Shown here: piece by piece, positions 14,198 through 26,900 of the stretch | Position numbering within the stretch: the stretch's first letter is position 1 | Layout of the letters: every line of letters starts with the position of its first letter | Origin: Parasponia andersonii | Taxonomy: Eukaryota > Streptophyta > Magnoliopsida > Rosales > Cannabaceae | NCBI GenBank assembly: GCA_002914805.1 | Contig: JXTB01000033.1 | Span: 881,160 to 945,159, forward strand | Length of the DNA: 64,000 bases | Direction: 5' to 3' | Notes under the pieces: model-generated | Database searches by the model: none | The model's input: only the letters and a program-made list of their open reading frames with translations | Told to the model about the DNA's origin: nothing | Program-made: the position numbers and the translations under genes

Positions 14198-14640
14198 AGG
14201 TTTGGGGTGTGTTTTTACCCTAATTTGGTGAGGAGAAGGGTAAAGGTACAGTGAATGTGGCCGTGATTTTATGTTTATTGGGTGATTAGTATTGTAGAGA
14301 TCAGAATTATCTGTGGTAAAAAAGAGAGAGATCTAGAGAGAGAAAACGATAAAGGAAAAGATGCGTTTTAATTAGGTTCAAGAGAAGATGAGTGGTAAAG
14401 GCCAGGAAAATTACAATAAGTGTAGGGACCTATTTATGTGAAACAAGTACTTATGTTTGTTTTTTTTTCATTATTATTATTATTATTGGTATGTTTTTCT
14501 TTTTTAAAAAAAATAAAATAAAATGGAATCTCATAATCAATAAGTTATATTATCTTTATTCTCTCTTTAAATGCAAAATTCAAAAGTGACAAATTGTTAT
14601 CTTGCTGCGAATCAAAAACTAAAAGATAATCATTTACACA

Positions 14641-14687
<47 letters not shown>

Positions 14688-15328
14688 TGATGATCATGGA
14701 ATTTTGATCAATTCCTTTTTAGAATTTCTATTTATATAAGTAGGGGGCAAGTAAGTAATGTATGCAAGCAAATATAAGTGTTAACGTATGCCTTTAAATT
14801 GAACAATAATTTTTAATTGATATTTTTTCAGAGAAATTAGTTGATATAAAATGTTTATTTGGTTAATAAATATTGAAGGAAAAAAGTTCTTTTTCCCCCT
14901 GCTCCTAAAACGCTAGTCTAAGCGAGTTTATAGGATTTTCTTTTTATTATTATTATTTTTTTGAGATCTTATTATTATTATTATTATTATTATTAGTTGT
15001 AGTAGTAGTTTATTCATTTGGAGTGTAAGAGTTTTTTTTTTTTTTTTTTTTAAAAAGGAAGTGTAGCAGTTAAGGATTACATTGAAATGAGTTTTTGTTA
15101 ATAACCCAAAAAAAAAAAAAAACTTCAATAATCTTCAAATCTCGAAGCTAATTACCATGAAGATGGAAATTCCAAGCTGATTAATGAGTGAATTCTGTAA
15201 CACAACTTCTATATGATATAGTCTTATAAAGTGGGATTTAATCATTAATGTATAACTTAAATGTATGGTAGCTAGTAATTGAATCAAATATGTATATATA
15301 TATATCTATATATATGGGCACCAATCCA
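14198..15328. other. Intergenic region upstream of MGL
   Basis: No gene is recognised. It holds an (AAT)n tract (14641-14686), ATT-rich stretches near 14945-14995, and poly-T and poly-A runs. Short open frames here are artefacts of these simple repeats. Confidence 0.75.
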
Positions 15329-15516
15329 GTAGGTATTTTTTTTTTTAACCTATACATAGGTATCAATTTGGCCAATGAAAATTTAGCATACACATATTTT
15401 TATTGTAAAAAGTAAGAGAAAGAAAGAGTATTAATGATGCACGTCTTTTCATGCACTTCATTATAGTCATTGGATCACCATTAGATGGTGATCCAACAGC
15501 TAAAAAAAAATACCTA
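15329..15516 (+). mobile_element. MITE, copy A (with an internal hairpin)
   Basis: The 188 bp element is bounded by perfect 16 bp terminal inverted repeats, GTAGGTATTTTTTTTT at the left and its complement at the right. Inside, GGATCACCAT (15472-15481) and ATGGTGATCC (15485-15494) form a 10 bp perfect stem with a 3 nt loop. A second, near-identical copy lies in inverted orientation at 51334-51501, which shows that this is a dispersed element. To the right of copy A the terminal sequence is partly repeated again (to about 15541), and similarity extends a few bases into the left flank (ATATATGGGCAC). No coding capacity; superfamily not determined. Confidence 0.75.
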
Positions 15517-15715
15517 CCTATAGGTAAAAAAAAATACCTATTAGTTTGGCAACCTCTATATATATATATATAGCTACTGTTGGTAATTAAGAGAGAGATA
15601 ATATTGTCTTTCTTTTTTTTATTAAATAAAAAAAAAAGAGAGAGTGGAGAGAGACAGGGCATTGTCAATTATATTGGTCATAAAATTAATACAAGAGATA
15701 AGAAAGTAGGTGAAG

Positions 15716-16263
15716 TGTAATAACCCAATTTTTTAAAAGGCAATTTAGTCATTTGACTTTATATTTTTTTAAAAATAAATTATATTATATATATATAGAC
15801 ACACATGCATGTGTCTCTCTCTCTTCTCTCTCCCCCGACTCATTCTCATCCTCTCTGTATCTCTCGCTCATTCTCGGCCGAAAGGAGGCGGAGGAGTGCT
15901 AGAGCTGCCATGGCTACTGTCTGGCCTACTAGACCATCGGCGGAGTCTTCTTGTGCCGCCAGCAACTTGTTCCGTCCATCCCCGATCACCGCCGAGCTTC
16001 ACATCGCCGGAAAATGCTATTAATGGCCGTGAGAAACTTTGAATTTTCAGTGACGATTCCGACCGTTTCAATGTGTATTCTTAGGCTCATTGGACTTGTC
16101 TCGTTGAAATGAACCTTAAAGTATATATTTTACGATCTCATTTTTCCCTGTGTGAAAGTTACCATTTTTGGGTGTTTTGAGTTTCAAATTTTAGTTTTCG
16201 ATCCGACCACTAAATTTCATTTTCGTTGTCATTTTTGGAATGTACTCAGAAAATGGTGAAATT

Positions 16264-16307
<44 letters not shown>

Positions 16308-18094
16308 ACTATATTTGATGACGAGCACGAAAATCAATATCTAACGCCTTAGATTTTATCTAGTTTTGTGTGTCGTCAGTCCAATGTCGGTGCGAACTCG
16401 AATTAATCGAGTTATATGTCTAACTTAGCTATTTTGGACATTAGGAATTCAATGAAGAGGTTCGTTCATTGATTCGAAGCTTCATTGAGAAGTTGATTTT
16501 TTCTAAGTGAGAAATCGAAGGCGTGGAATTGGTTCCCGACACTTCGAACGATCGTCCAATCGGTACCTTTGCATCTAATAGCATGATATCACTATTCTAG
16601 TAAGGTAGGGATTTAATTACCTCTCTTTCACGTCGTTTTAAATAAAACTTATTTTCTACAATATATGAGAACAAATGTAATTTTAGAATTTTTAAATATC
16701 TATGAAGAAATTGAATGGTATGATTTATATATTGGATTACTCTGGGACTTTTTTGAGTGCAAATTACTTTCGAAATATGTTAAGATAGGGCCGTTATGCT
16801 ACCTATTTTTCTATAAAATTTAATTAATCATTTTATTAAAAACCATAGCATCATTTGAACTAAATTACAACATAATTGTTTTTACACATCAGTTCAAAGT
16901 ATATGTGTTATATGATCACACATGAATACCAGGTTTAGCATCATTGGGTTTTTACAGTATGGCATTACGGCCTTACCGATAGTGCTGAGTCCGTAAACCT
17001 GCGCAGGGTATTTCTTCGGATTATCTCCCCATTTGACAGACGTAGGCAATGCGGTTGTCCCTCCAGGTTTGATAGACGACACACGGGTATCCCATCCGGT
17101 TATAAGCTAGGTGTCAGGCAGGCTGTATGGCACATATAGTACCAACTCCCTAGTTTCCATTGATGAAAGGTAGTGAACTCATAGGTGTAGGTAGATTTGT
17201 ATCATGTATTTATGGACTAATTGGTTTTCAGATATCATGTTTTCTGTATGTCTATATATATGTATGTGCATGCAGACTATTGGTTTTAGATATCATGTTT
17301 TCATATACATATACGTATATATATGGTTACATACATATATACATACAAACTATCAGCTTTGGAAATGGATATGTATAAATATATACACTTAGTTTTGTAA
17401 AAAATGTATTTTTTGGACTAAACTAACAGTACATAAACTTTTCATCACCAAAAAAGTTTTTATATGAGGTAACAGCTTTCCTACTGAGCTTTCGAGCTCA
17501 CCTCTTCTATTTTTTCTTCTTTTCAAGTGATTGTTCATTTAAGTCAGTTGTCTTATTGGCTGAGCAAGTCGCTTGGCTTATGATCGGGGTCCTATTCCTA
17601 TTTGGTTGGCACCTTTCTTTGTCTCATTCCTTCCCCATGTCTAGCTATTTAGCAAAGTTTATTAATTCTACTAAGTGAATGTATGAGGATGTATTTACTA
17701 CTATTTGAGGATTTGGGGTATAAATGGGACCCGATAGTTCCCAATGAGCATATTTTTAAAGTTTAAAGTACTTATAATTTTTACAAGATTTGTAAGTTAA
17801 ATTTTAGACATTCGTGTTAAAGATTTGTAAAATCTATTAAATCAACACTGTATTTCTCTTAAACCAAGATTTGTATAACTTAACTATATCTTTCTGATAC
17901 TAAATCGGTGTATCTATTTTTATAAATTAAACTAAATATAGACCCTTTTTTTTATATAGAATTCCTGATAATTTGAGGATTAAAATGAAAAACTCAAGTA
18001 CTTGTTCTCTTCTGAATTTTTTAAATTCTTTATTTATTTTTATTTATGCTCAAAATTACCAAAAAGTCATGAACTTGAATTTTGGGTCGTGACA
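15716..18094 (+). mobile_element. Solo LTR of a Ty3/gypsy family related to the 54-64 kb element
   Basis: The unit starts TGTAATAACCC and ends GGGTCGTGACA. It is flanked by TGAAG on the left and TGTAG on the right, a 5 bp target duplication with one mismatch. Read on the plus strand it aligns by eye with the reverse complement of the LTR at 54084-56307. Shared landmarks in order are a CT-rich block near 15815-15850, CTCGGCCGA, GGAAAATGC, an AT microsatellite (16266-16305), GGAATTGGTTC, AATAAAACTTATTTTCT, and the block around 16957-17200 (CCCCATTTGACAG, CGTAGGCAAT, CCCTCCAGGT, TAGGTGTCAGG). No internal coding region or second LTR is present, as expected after recombination between the two LTRs. 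Divergence is substantial, so the insertion is old. Confidence 0.8.
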
Positions 18095-18948
18095 TGTAGA
18101 CTAGGATAATTTAAAAGTATATTTTGCATATGCCAATCTTGTTATTGAATTTCGTCCTTATCATGGTAATTTATTTGAGCATATTCAGAAAATTCTCTCA
18201 ATTTGAAAAGGAAATTAATGCACTCCCCAAAAATAATTGAAGTAGTGGATGGACGATTCAATAGGGGAAAATAAAGAAAAAAAACTAGTTTCGCTTTTTC
18301 TCCTAATTATTCTAGTGATGATAAAATGTTCTTTTCCTTTTTAATTTTCTGCTTAATTCTTGCTGGAAATTGATTGTGATTGATTACAACAGCAATGTGT
18401 AAATCACATATGACGCGTGATCCACCAAAAATTTCGTTTTCGTCTTTCCTGAAAACTAAACAAGACTTTCCATTTGTTCGTGGTTTAATGGACATCTACC
18501 GATATTTACCATTTCTTCCGCTAATAACACAATAATAATTTTATTTAGAAATCTAGCTAAGAAATCATTAATAGACACCATGTATATCATCGGAACCTAT
18601 ATTCCATACAGAATAACTGAATAAGACGCTGGAATTTTTTCTTTTTCTTTTCGCGTTTGCTTAGGGTTAGTTTGGTCTATATGTCCTAATTAAGTTAGAA
18701 GCATATGCTAAATGTCGGATTTTTAATCTTCTCAATATATCTATGAAAAGTTACTGTGAAAAAATAAATAAATAAAAACACAAGAACAACTATGAAAAGT
18801 TATTGGACCAATCACTTTCAAAATCTTTTACCATGTAAATTACTTCCAAAAACTGACAGATACCGCTTTATAGATTTGCTTGATCCCTTCACGTAAGCAC
18901 TCCAGTACGTACTAGTAATTTTCCGCTAATGAGGGTTTAAAAAATACA

Positions 18949-19005
<57 letters not shown>

Positions 19006-20273
19006 GTATCACATGTGCTAGATTAAGCAATTTTAAAAGGTGGAAATTAACTAAAACATATAGCACGAAGAAACTAGTACGTAACTAGAATGTCGCAAAG
19101 TATTGGATAAGATAAATTTTGCCCATGTACACGTTTTCATCTGATTTTTCTTCGTGACTAGATTATTATCATGCTTTGTCAAAATTAATTTTGATACTAA
19201 TTCTCTTAGCAAAAAGCTGCATGCTACACGTAAGAGTAGGAATTCAACCCTTATATTTCCAATTTTCCAAACACTAGGGTGAAAACAAAAAAAAAAAAAA
19301 AAAGGAAAGGGAAAGAAAAAGAAGGGAAAAATAAGTCTCAAATTTCAAATTGCCAAGGATATTGGACTTTTTCTCTGTGTTAGGTATGACACCCAAATTT
19401 GTAGGAACTTGACTATACGTGGGCACAAAAAGAACATTATGATCGCAAGTTGGGACCCCGTATCACCGTAAGAATTTAGCTCAAATATTGGATATATACA
19501 TACACTGTTTCCTTTTTCTTTAAAATGGGGTAATGAAAATGAAAAAAATAATAAAATTAAGAAAGAAAGAAGAAACTTCGAATTTATAAATTAAAACATT
19601 AGACTGGGACTTGGTCCAGGATGAATGAACGTTAGTGTTCTAATTTACTCGTGAGCATGACATAAAGTTCAAACTAGATTTCCACCGAGTCTTTATTTAT
19701 AATATATGCAGTTTGTACGGACTGTATATAATTTTTTTTTTTTTCACACATGCATGACCATAATCTGAGGATAAGGCAGAACCCACCACACGGAAAGCCA
19801 TGAATATTGCTAGTCAATATTGATTATGATTATTTTCAAACCCATCTTCCTGCCCGGTTGGAATGCCTATCCACCTTTCGTATATACATACAGACTAATA
19901 AGACAAAATTACATGTGAACCGTGATCGATATCAGAGAAAGGAACTTAATGATGATGAAAGGTTACATAATCAATAATTAATTATTGAGTATATATGAAA
20001 GCGTACTGAAAACTGCCTCTTTATTTGAGGGATTTGTACAAGTAACTCAAGTTAATTACCTAGCTTTAACAACTTCTTTTTTTTTTGCGGGGAAGGCAAG
20101 CTTAAACCGACAGCTTAAAAAGTTGAGATATTGACAATCCAGTACGAAAATTCAAAATAATATCATGTTGGTACGTACTGTTTATAAATGCTACGTGTCC
20201 CATGAAAGAGGACAACTAGCCTAGCTAGTAACAATCGAACCATGTTATATACATATGCATAGGTATACATGCA
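18095..20273. other. Intergenic region
   Basis: No gene is recognised. It contains a long (ATT)n microsatellite (18951-19004), poly-A and poly-T runs, and otherwise AT-rich unique-looking DNA. Confidence 0.75.
18951..19004. repeat. (ATT)n microsatellite
   Basis: An uninterrupted trinucleotide run of 18 units in intergenic DNA. Confidence 0.95.
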
Positions 20274-21125
20274 CGGACGGAGCCAGCTTGCTGGCAGGGT
20301 GGCTGAAGACCCCTCAATTTTTATTTTTATATTTTATATATTTATAAATTTGTTAAAATTTTTATATAACTCTTAAAAAAGTTAGAAAGATAAAATTAAA
20401 CATCTTAAAAGATTTTAAAAATACAATAAAACCTCATAAACCTGCAATTAAAAGTTTGTTGCATTAGTTAATAAAAAAAATCTAAACCCATTTCAGAATT
20501 AATATAGATCATTATTTCATTTTAATTGATTTCAAATAAATTTAATAAAGAAAATGTATACTTTTTAGACTTATTTCTCTATATGGCATAATTGTGTCCA
20601 TGTGATATATTTTCAGCTTTTAACAATAAAAAATTAACTCACTTTACTGATTATTATCCAAAAAAATTTTCTACTATAGAATTTATGAAACTTGATCATC
20701 AACTTGAAATATATATAATTAATTTGCGTTTCAGTGAGAAATTTAAAAGACTGAAAAGTATCGGTGATCTTGCATAGAAAATGGTTGAGGTAATAAAACA
20801 TAATGTTTAGCATCTTATTTATCGACTCATGACATTGGCATTAATTTTATCAATTGCTATTACTAATATATAGATGATATTCTATTCTATGAATTTTTTG
20901 AAAAATCAGTTAAGTAATAAAATTATGCTCAAATAATGAGTGATAATTTACTTGTTTACATTGAAAAAGACATTTAATGATATTGATAATAAACTTTACT
21001 TATTGTAAAATGTTTTTAAGAAATAAAAATATGTCAAGTAAATTGTAATATTTATTATTATTTTTAATTATTTTTTAAATTATAATTACGACTCAATCCC
21101 TAGTGAGAAATCCTGGCTCCGTCAC
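20274..21125 (+). mobile_element. Decayed hAT-type DNA transposon remnant
   Basis: GACGGAGCCAG (20276-20286) and CTGGCTCCGTC (21113-21123) form a perfect 11 bp terminal inverted repeat enclosing about 850 bp. Between them, on the plus strand from about 20592 to 20860, lies a residual frame with DYYPKKFSTIEFM and LDHQLEIYI. After in-frame stops come KMVE and a HL-YRL-like stretch. This matches the region before and within the C-terminal dimerisation domain of plant hAT (ZMYM1/TTF-type) transposases. The frame has several stops and the rest of the transposase is missing, so it is a non-autonomous fossil. Flanks TATACATG and TATATATG may be the diverged 8 bp target duplication, but the AT-rich context weakens that. 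Confidence 0.7.
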
Positions 21126-21329
21126 TATATATATGTATATACACAAAGGTTTAATTCTCTGATTCTTATTGAAACTTCGTATACGTAGTAGGAACTAGAG
21201 ATAATTATATTGTTATAGTTCACAATGCATGAAGAGAAACTTAGAAATGAATGTAACACGATCGGCCTAGGTTAAATTCAATAGAGAAAACAAAATAGAA
21301 TAAAAAGCACATGAAAAATCAACACTTGA

Positions 21330-21415
21330 GTGAGACGCAATATGGTAATGAATGACATTGTTAGGTAGATATAATTTCAAGTTCGAGTCTTCTCACTATT
21401 GTACTGGTCAAGAAC
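21330..21415 (+). mobile_element. tRNA-like SINE fragment (candidate)
   Basis: AATATGGTAATGAATGAC could be a degenerate box A, and AAGTTCGAGTCTTC about 30 bases later is a good box B match (GTTCGAGTC). The spacing is like that of a tRNA promoter, but no tRNA cloverleaf is evident. A tRNA-derived SINE head is the simplest reading. Borders are approximate. Confidence 0.35.
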
Positions 21416-23917
21416 ACAAGTTATATGCTTTAATGTATCAAATACTTAATATCTAGGGCCATCAATTTGCCATAAATTATTTGTGAACCGTCTCTTTTGT
21501 CACTTCTAGAACCTCGTTTTTGTTTCACGATATTAAAAAAAAAATCTATTAACATTTTGTTATTTGTTTCCAAATACCATTTGATCAGCCCCCAAATGAT
21601 GACTTTCAAATTAGAAGAACATATAATAATTAATTTCGGAGTTATAATCATGTCTCTCGTTTCTCCTATAACTTCTTTTTATTGAAAAGAATAAAGTATA
21701 AAACTAATATCATGTTATTTGTATTTTTTTTAAAAAAAAATATCAAGCCCCAAACGAGGAATGCCATTCTTTTTCTTGATTTTTTTAAGAATAATAAATG
21801 ATGTTGGAAATTAGACCGAAAAAAAAGGACTATATTTTTATACATAATTAATCACAAGATTCACGAGACAATAATATATTTAAGCTTATCGTAGTCCAGA
21901 AAGCACGTGCTACTTTCTAATCGATAACTATAAGCATGGTGTGTGGTAGGGAATCTTCTCCCTAGCTACGATACAAAGCTAATGGTTGCTCTCATCAAAG
22001 GATAATGAATAAGGAGTCTGAATCACTTGAGATAAGACCAGATGTTGACGTTAATGTACTCTATTTTGCCTACTTTCCATTCCCTCGCACAATTTAGTAG
22101 GTGTAGTTCCTCTTTGTTTTCCATTTTAATCATTTTTAATTGATTGATTTATAATGTAGGGTTGTTCTACTTGACATATTTTGATTTTTAAAAAATATAT
22201 AAATTTTCTGTTGCGATTTTTATTTTGTTATAAAGAACTAACAAGCAATTCTTCTTTTTCTTTTTCTTTTGGTGGTTGGAATTAAGAATAGAGAGATTAA
22301 TATAAAGTAGCCATGATCATGATTGATCATGGTCATGGATAACAATGGAGGAGTGGCGTGTCCCGACATGTTGGGCCCCCAAATTTCTGTCTATCCATAT
22401 TTTAATAAGCGAAGAGACTTTAATAGTTCTGCAAAAAATAACGAAGGGACTTAATAGGAGACGGGGTCTATGTCGGATCATAATGCCCCTTATCCACATG
22501 TGTATGGTCTTCGTTCCCATTTCTTTCTTGGCTCAATATCTCGAGATTTTTTTTATCCTTTTTGAAAGCAATAGCTTGAGATTTTAACATCATAGAAATG
22601 TACGAAAATAGGGACCATTTGTATGCAAAATGACTTTTTTTAACAGTTACCACTACCAAAAAAATGTCGAAATAAATTTTCTCTAGCTATTTATATTTAC
22701 CACTCAAATTCCATAATCAATCTCTGTTTTTATAATTTGCTTTTCAAAGAGCTATTCCAGCGTCAAACTCACAGTCAGTACAAGCTCTCGCTTTAGGCCA
22801 GTTAAGCAATTACTTAAGGCTCCCAATAATAAGAAGGCCCCAAAATATCCTATATTACTCCTTTTCATATGTCAAAAGTTAAATATTTTTTGTTATTTAT
22901 ATATATATATATATTTATATTTTTTATATTTTGAATTTTACATTAGCTATTGATCTTATTGTGTGTATTTGATTTCTTTATTAAGTGTAATGGTTTGTTT
23001 TATTGTTTTCCGGATAATATAACAATTTTTTTCTTCCCTTCAACATAATTTTTTTCTACTTTTTTCTTTTAAAAAAAAAAATCCCTTTTAAATAGTCACT
23101 TTAAAAATTTGCTTGTTGCTTAGGGCCCAAAATAGGTTGAGCCGGCCCTGAGTATAATTCCTGGCAAGGTCCAGATTCATCTGATTATCTCTATACATCT
23201 TTTTCTCTGCTAGAACTAGTTTATAGATATCTCCACTAAATAAATAAAAATAAATAAAGAGGAGGAGGAAGAAGAAGAAGAAAGGGCATTGTTTCGTTTG
23301 ACCAAAGCAAGTCTAAAATTTGAGTTGGTTAGTTTCAAATGCGGAATAGCATCTAGATTGGAAGCGAAATTGTAATTGAATTGTTGAGCTGTTGACAAAA
23401 TCATATTGAGAAGAAAACACCTCTCTTGGGATATGTGTGAGAAAATAACTGATGAGTTTTACAAAAAGACAAAAACGGTAGGAAAAAAGAAAAGAGTCAA
23501 GAGATTCCTTTATACATAGAGACGAGCCAAATGGACACAAAAGTATGCAAGAATTTCTGAATCAAGTCCTATTCATTTTCTCTTTTATAGATTCTGTTTC
23601 ATATGGGCAACAAAACAATGGCGACTTGAGTTCAATGAATTGGAACATCGATAACAAGTCTATATTAACAATAAAAAGAATACAAAGTTTCGTGTCAAAT
23701 AGGCTGAATTTTAATAAATCATCAAGATACGAGCCGATACAAATGGACACCAATACTAGATGATCTAGTGTATTGATTTTCATACTTAATATTGGCCATG
23801 TCCAAATCGTAGACATAAGATATAATGTGTAAATTGCCTGCTAGGCCGCAGTGGCAGCAGCAAAACACAGAATTATACAAGAATGTGTGTGTACATGATG
23901 AAAGGCACTTCAGCTGA
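21416..23917. other. Intergenic region upstream of the EMB8-like gene's 3' end
   Basis: No gene is recognised. A transposon-like block occupies about 22775-23151 and is listed separately. Palindromic TGATCA-type repeats occur at 22313-22336. The remainder is AT-rich, and the part next to 23918 may include the 3' UTR of the hydrolase gene. Confidence 0.6.
22775..23151. mobile_element. Non-autonomous DNA-transposon-like block ending in CCGGCCCTG
   Basis: The right end reads, on the minus strand, CAGGGCCGGCTCAACC followed by TTTTGGGCCCTAAGCAA. That terminal pattern is familiar from abundant plant hAT-like elements. The left end has CTTTAGGCCAGTTAAGCAA and AAGGCCCCAAAAT, a degenerate counterpart of the same terminal region in inverted orientation (GGCC followed by CCAAAA). 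No coding capacity remains. The left border is uncertain and no clear target duplication was found. Confidence 0.5.
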
Positions 23918-26900
23918 CTACACTTCCAGGTGGTGCAAAACATCTACGCATTGATCCAAACCTTGGGCATTACTAGAAGATGAAAGGGCTTTAGATGCTC
24001 CTCCCTCCAGATGCTCAAGGAAATCAATGACCACAGTATCCGTCCAAGGAGCTCCAATTGGAGCTTCGTCACCTGCAACCCACCCGAGATGGCCACCTTT
24101 TGGTGTCACTATCAACAAACAGTTCGGATTCTCCTGAGAAAATTGAACCGGAAGTTTCAAATTCAAACTCTTATGATGAGAGGGGGAAAATAAGTATCCT
24201 CACGATGAGCAATGAAATGAACCATAAAAGATAAGTAAGGCGGACCAGGAGTCCCATCTGATTCATTTTATCAAAAAAAGAAAACTACATTTGGGCAAAA
24301 GTAAAAAGATCAGCCTAATTTATTAATTGAAAGGAGGAAGCCATCATTAATAGGCACTACTTCCCAATATTTCTTCTCTATATCCTCCTTTAAATCCTCA
24401 ACACATGTGAGTAAGAAAAGAGGGTCATGTTAGGCGTTAGCAGGCCTCAGTAGTTTGGAGTAAGTCTTCATTTTGATAATAGTGAACTTAATCACAATGG
24501 AAATTAGATTTTTAGAATCGAAGATACAAGNACAAGTGATTTTATGATATTTATGCTTTTAAAGATACTATTAGTGTTGAGCTCAAAAAACTACTCAGAC
24601 CTTAATATCTTCACGAGGAATTCCCCTACTTGGAGCAATTGGATCATTTGCAGCCTGTAAACCATTAAATAATAATAATAAGTTCATAGAAGATATTCAC
24701 CAAAAAAAAAATTGTTTCACTGGTGCCTCTAAATTCAGTGCATTTGTACCAAATATGTACTTTCTACTTAAAAATCTGGTTCATAGAATATTTTACAGTA
24801 GGGTATATGCAAAAAATGCAATGGCAATGCTTAGGTGATGTAAAATAAGATGAGAAAATAAAGAAATAGAGAGAACATGTAAAATAGTAAGAGAATTGAT
24901 AGAATAGCAAGTAATAAGCAAAGAAAGATAAAAATCAAATAGATGAGAGAGAGAGAGAGAATAGAATCAAGGGAGAGAATTAAGTAGAATTAAATGAACG
25001 TGTATTAGAGCAATAGAAAATCAAGATAAAAACTCCGAGAGATAGATCCATAAAAAACTCAATTATTGTTCATTGTTTATTAATTCATCATAATCCAAAA
25101 AACAATTACATGGATGGCCTATTTATAGATAGGCAATCGAACACAACCAGAAAACTAAATAAAAACAGGAAACTAATGAAAATAGGAAATATAGATGTGG
25201 CTACTCAAAATTAAAATAAACCAACGAACTACAAAGTAAATAAAACCTGATTAACAATAGTAATAATAATATTCTTAAAAGTTCTCGTTTCTTTTCCAAA
25301 AAAAAAAATAATAATAATGTTCCAAAAATTATCCTTTCTTGTTCTTCATCATTAGGTCAGTACGAGTAGGTCCTCAAAATTGTAAGCTCCCCTATATACA
25401 CCCTATTATAATTCTGACTCTGCCTCTCAATGTCCTATAAACAGCACGTCTAATCCTGATGTCTGTATATGCTCTCTTGCATGTTCTATTTAGTCTAAAT
25501 GACTAATCATTATTTACTGGAAAGCATCAACCGTATACTGAACGATTAAAAGGAAGCCATCTTCTTTTTCACTTGTATTTAGGTATTTTCAACAAAAAAT
25601 GTTATATGGAGAATCTACTGCCAAGTATTCACCTACCTTTATCAAGAAATCAACCTAGGAGCTACCTGAAAATACCATGATAATGAACTAATAACATAAT
25701 TGAGATGTAAAATGACAACAATGTCTTTTATGGGACAGAACTCTGCTATTACCTGGATGCAAAGCAAAGGTCTGCAAACATCTTTAATGGAATCTGAACT
25801 ACTGGACTTAGAGTAGTAATCATCTACTGATTTGAAACCAAATGAAACTGCCACGTGTTATGAGGAACTCGCTCAGCAGTGATGATATATCATTATTTCT
25901 TGGTAAAGGAAAAAGCAGTTTTTTATGTAAATAAATAGTTACCACGAGTTAGTCCTTCATCAAACTCTCTGACAGTCTTGGCATTGGCAGCCAACGGAAT
26001 ATTATAATCACCACCAATGTCCTCAAAGAGTAAAGCATGCCTGCAATGTAGCATCAATGACTATTAAAATCAAGAAAAATTGCAGGAAGAAAAATCAATC
26101 TATTAAGGAAGTACTTCTTGAAAATTTTGCAGAGAGCTCTTGCAAGAGCTTTGTCATAAACATTATTGAAGCCCTTGTGGAAATCCTCATCTGCTATGAC
26201 CAAATTGAAAGGATTGCACAATGACACAGCACCAGAAAGAGGGCAGGTATGAGATTCCTGCAAGTAGCACATAATGAGGATATTGATGAAATGCAGGCAG
26301 AAGCAAAATAAAGAATAAAACTGAACCCCTTTCAACTGCTCTAACCCCTTTCAACTGCAATAAAATCAAATAATAAACACTTCTAAGGGATGGAATAAAA
26401 CTGAACCATGTTCGAGGACACAATAAAGGTTTTAGAATACATACAAGTTTGCTGTAGAAAAATGTCAATATGCAGCTCGTTACTTAGCGAGGTCAACTAA
26501 ATATGATTGTCAGATGGATCTTCAATTCTTATAATTTCCCACTGAGAGAAAGATCCTAAAATTATGAAATCCTGTTTTGCTACCTGAAACCCTTGATTTA
26601 GGTCTCAAAGGCCTGACCTATTACCTTGTCACCTATGTCAGGCTTAGACCATGGAGTTACTATCCAGAATTGGTAGTGCATTAGGAATTAAGTGGAGTCA
26701 TTGGCACTATTTGGAATCTATGGAGGAGAAAAGGAGGACAGCTACATGATTATCTTACCTGACCCAAATAGTGAACAAGAATGTTTGCGCCAAGAGACCA
26801 ACCAACAGCATATAGATTAGCGTTGGGATACCGAGCACCAACATGTGCAACTACTTCACGCATGTCTCCTAAAAATGAAGCTGAATAGAACTGCATATCA

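Noticed and set aside
15805-16071. Open frames at 15805-16071 with a start that looks like a small protein gene
   Set aside because: This is the CT-rich leader part of the solo LTR, matched by the equivalent part of the 54-56 kb LTR, not an independent gene.
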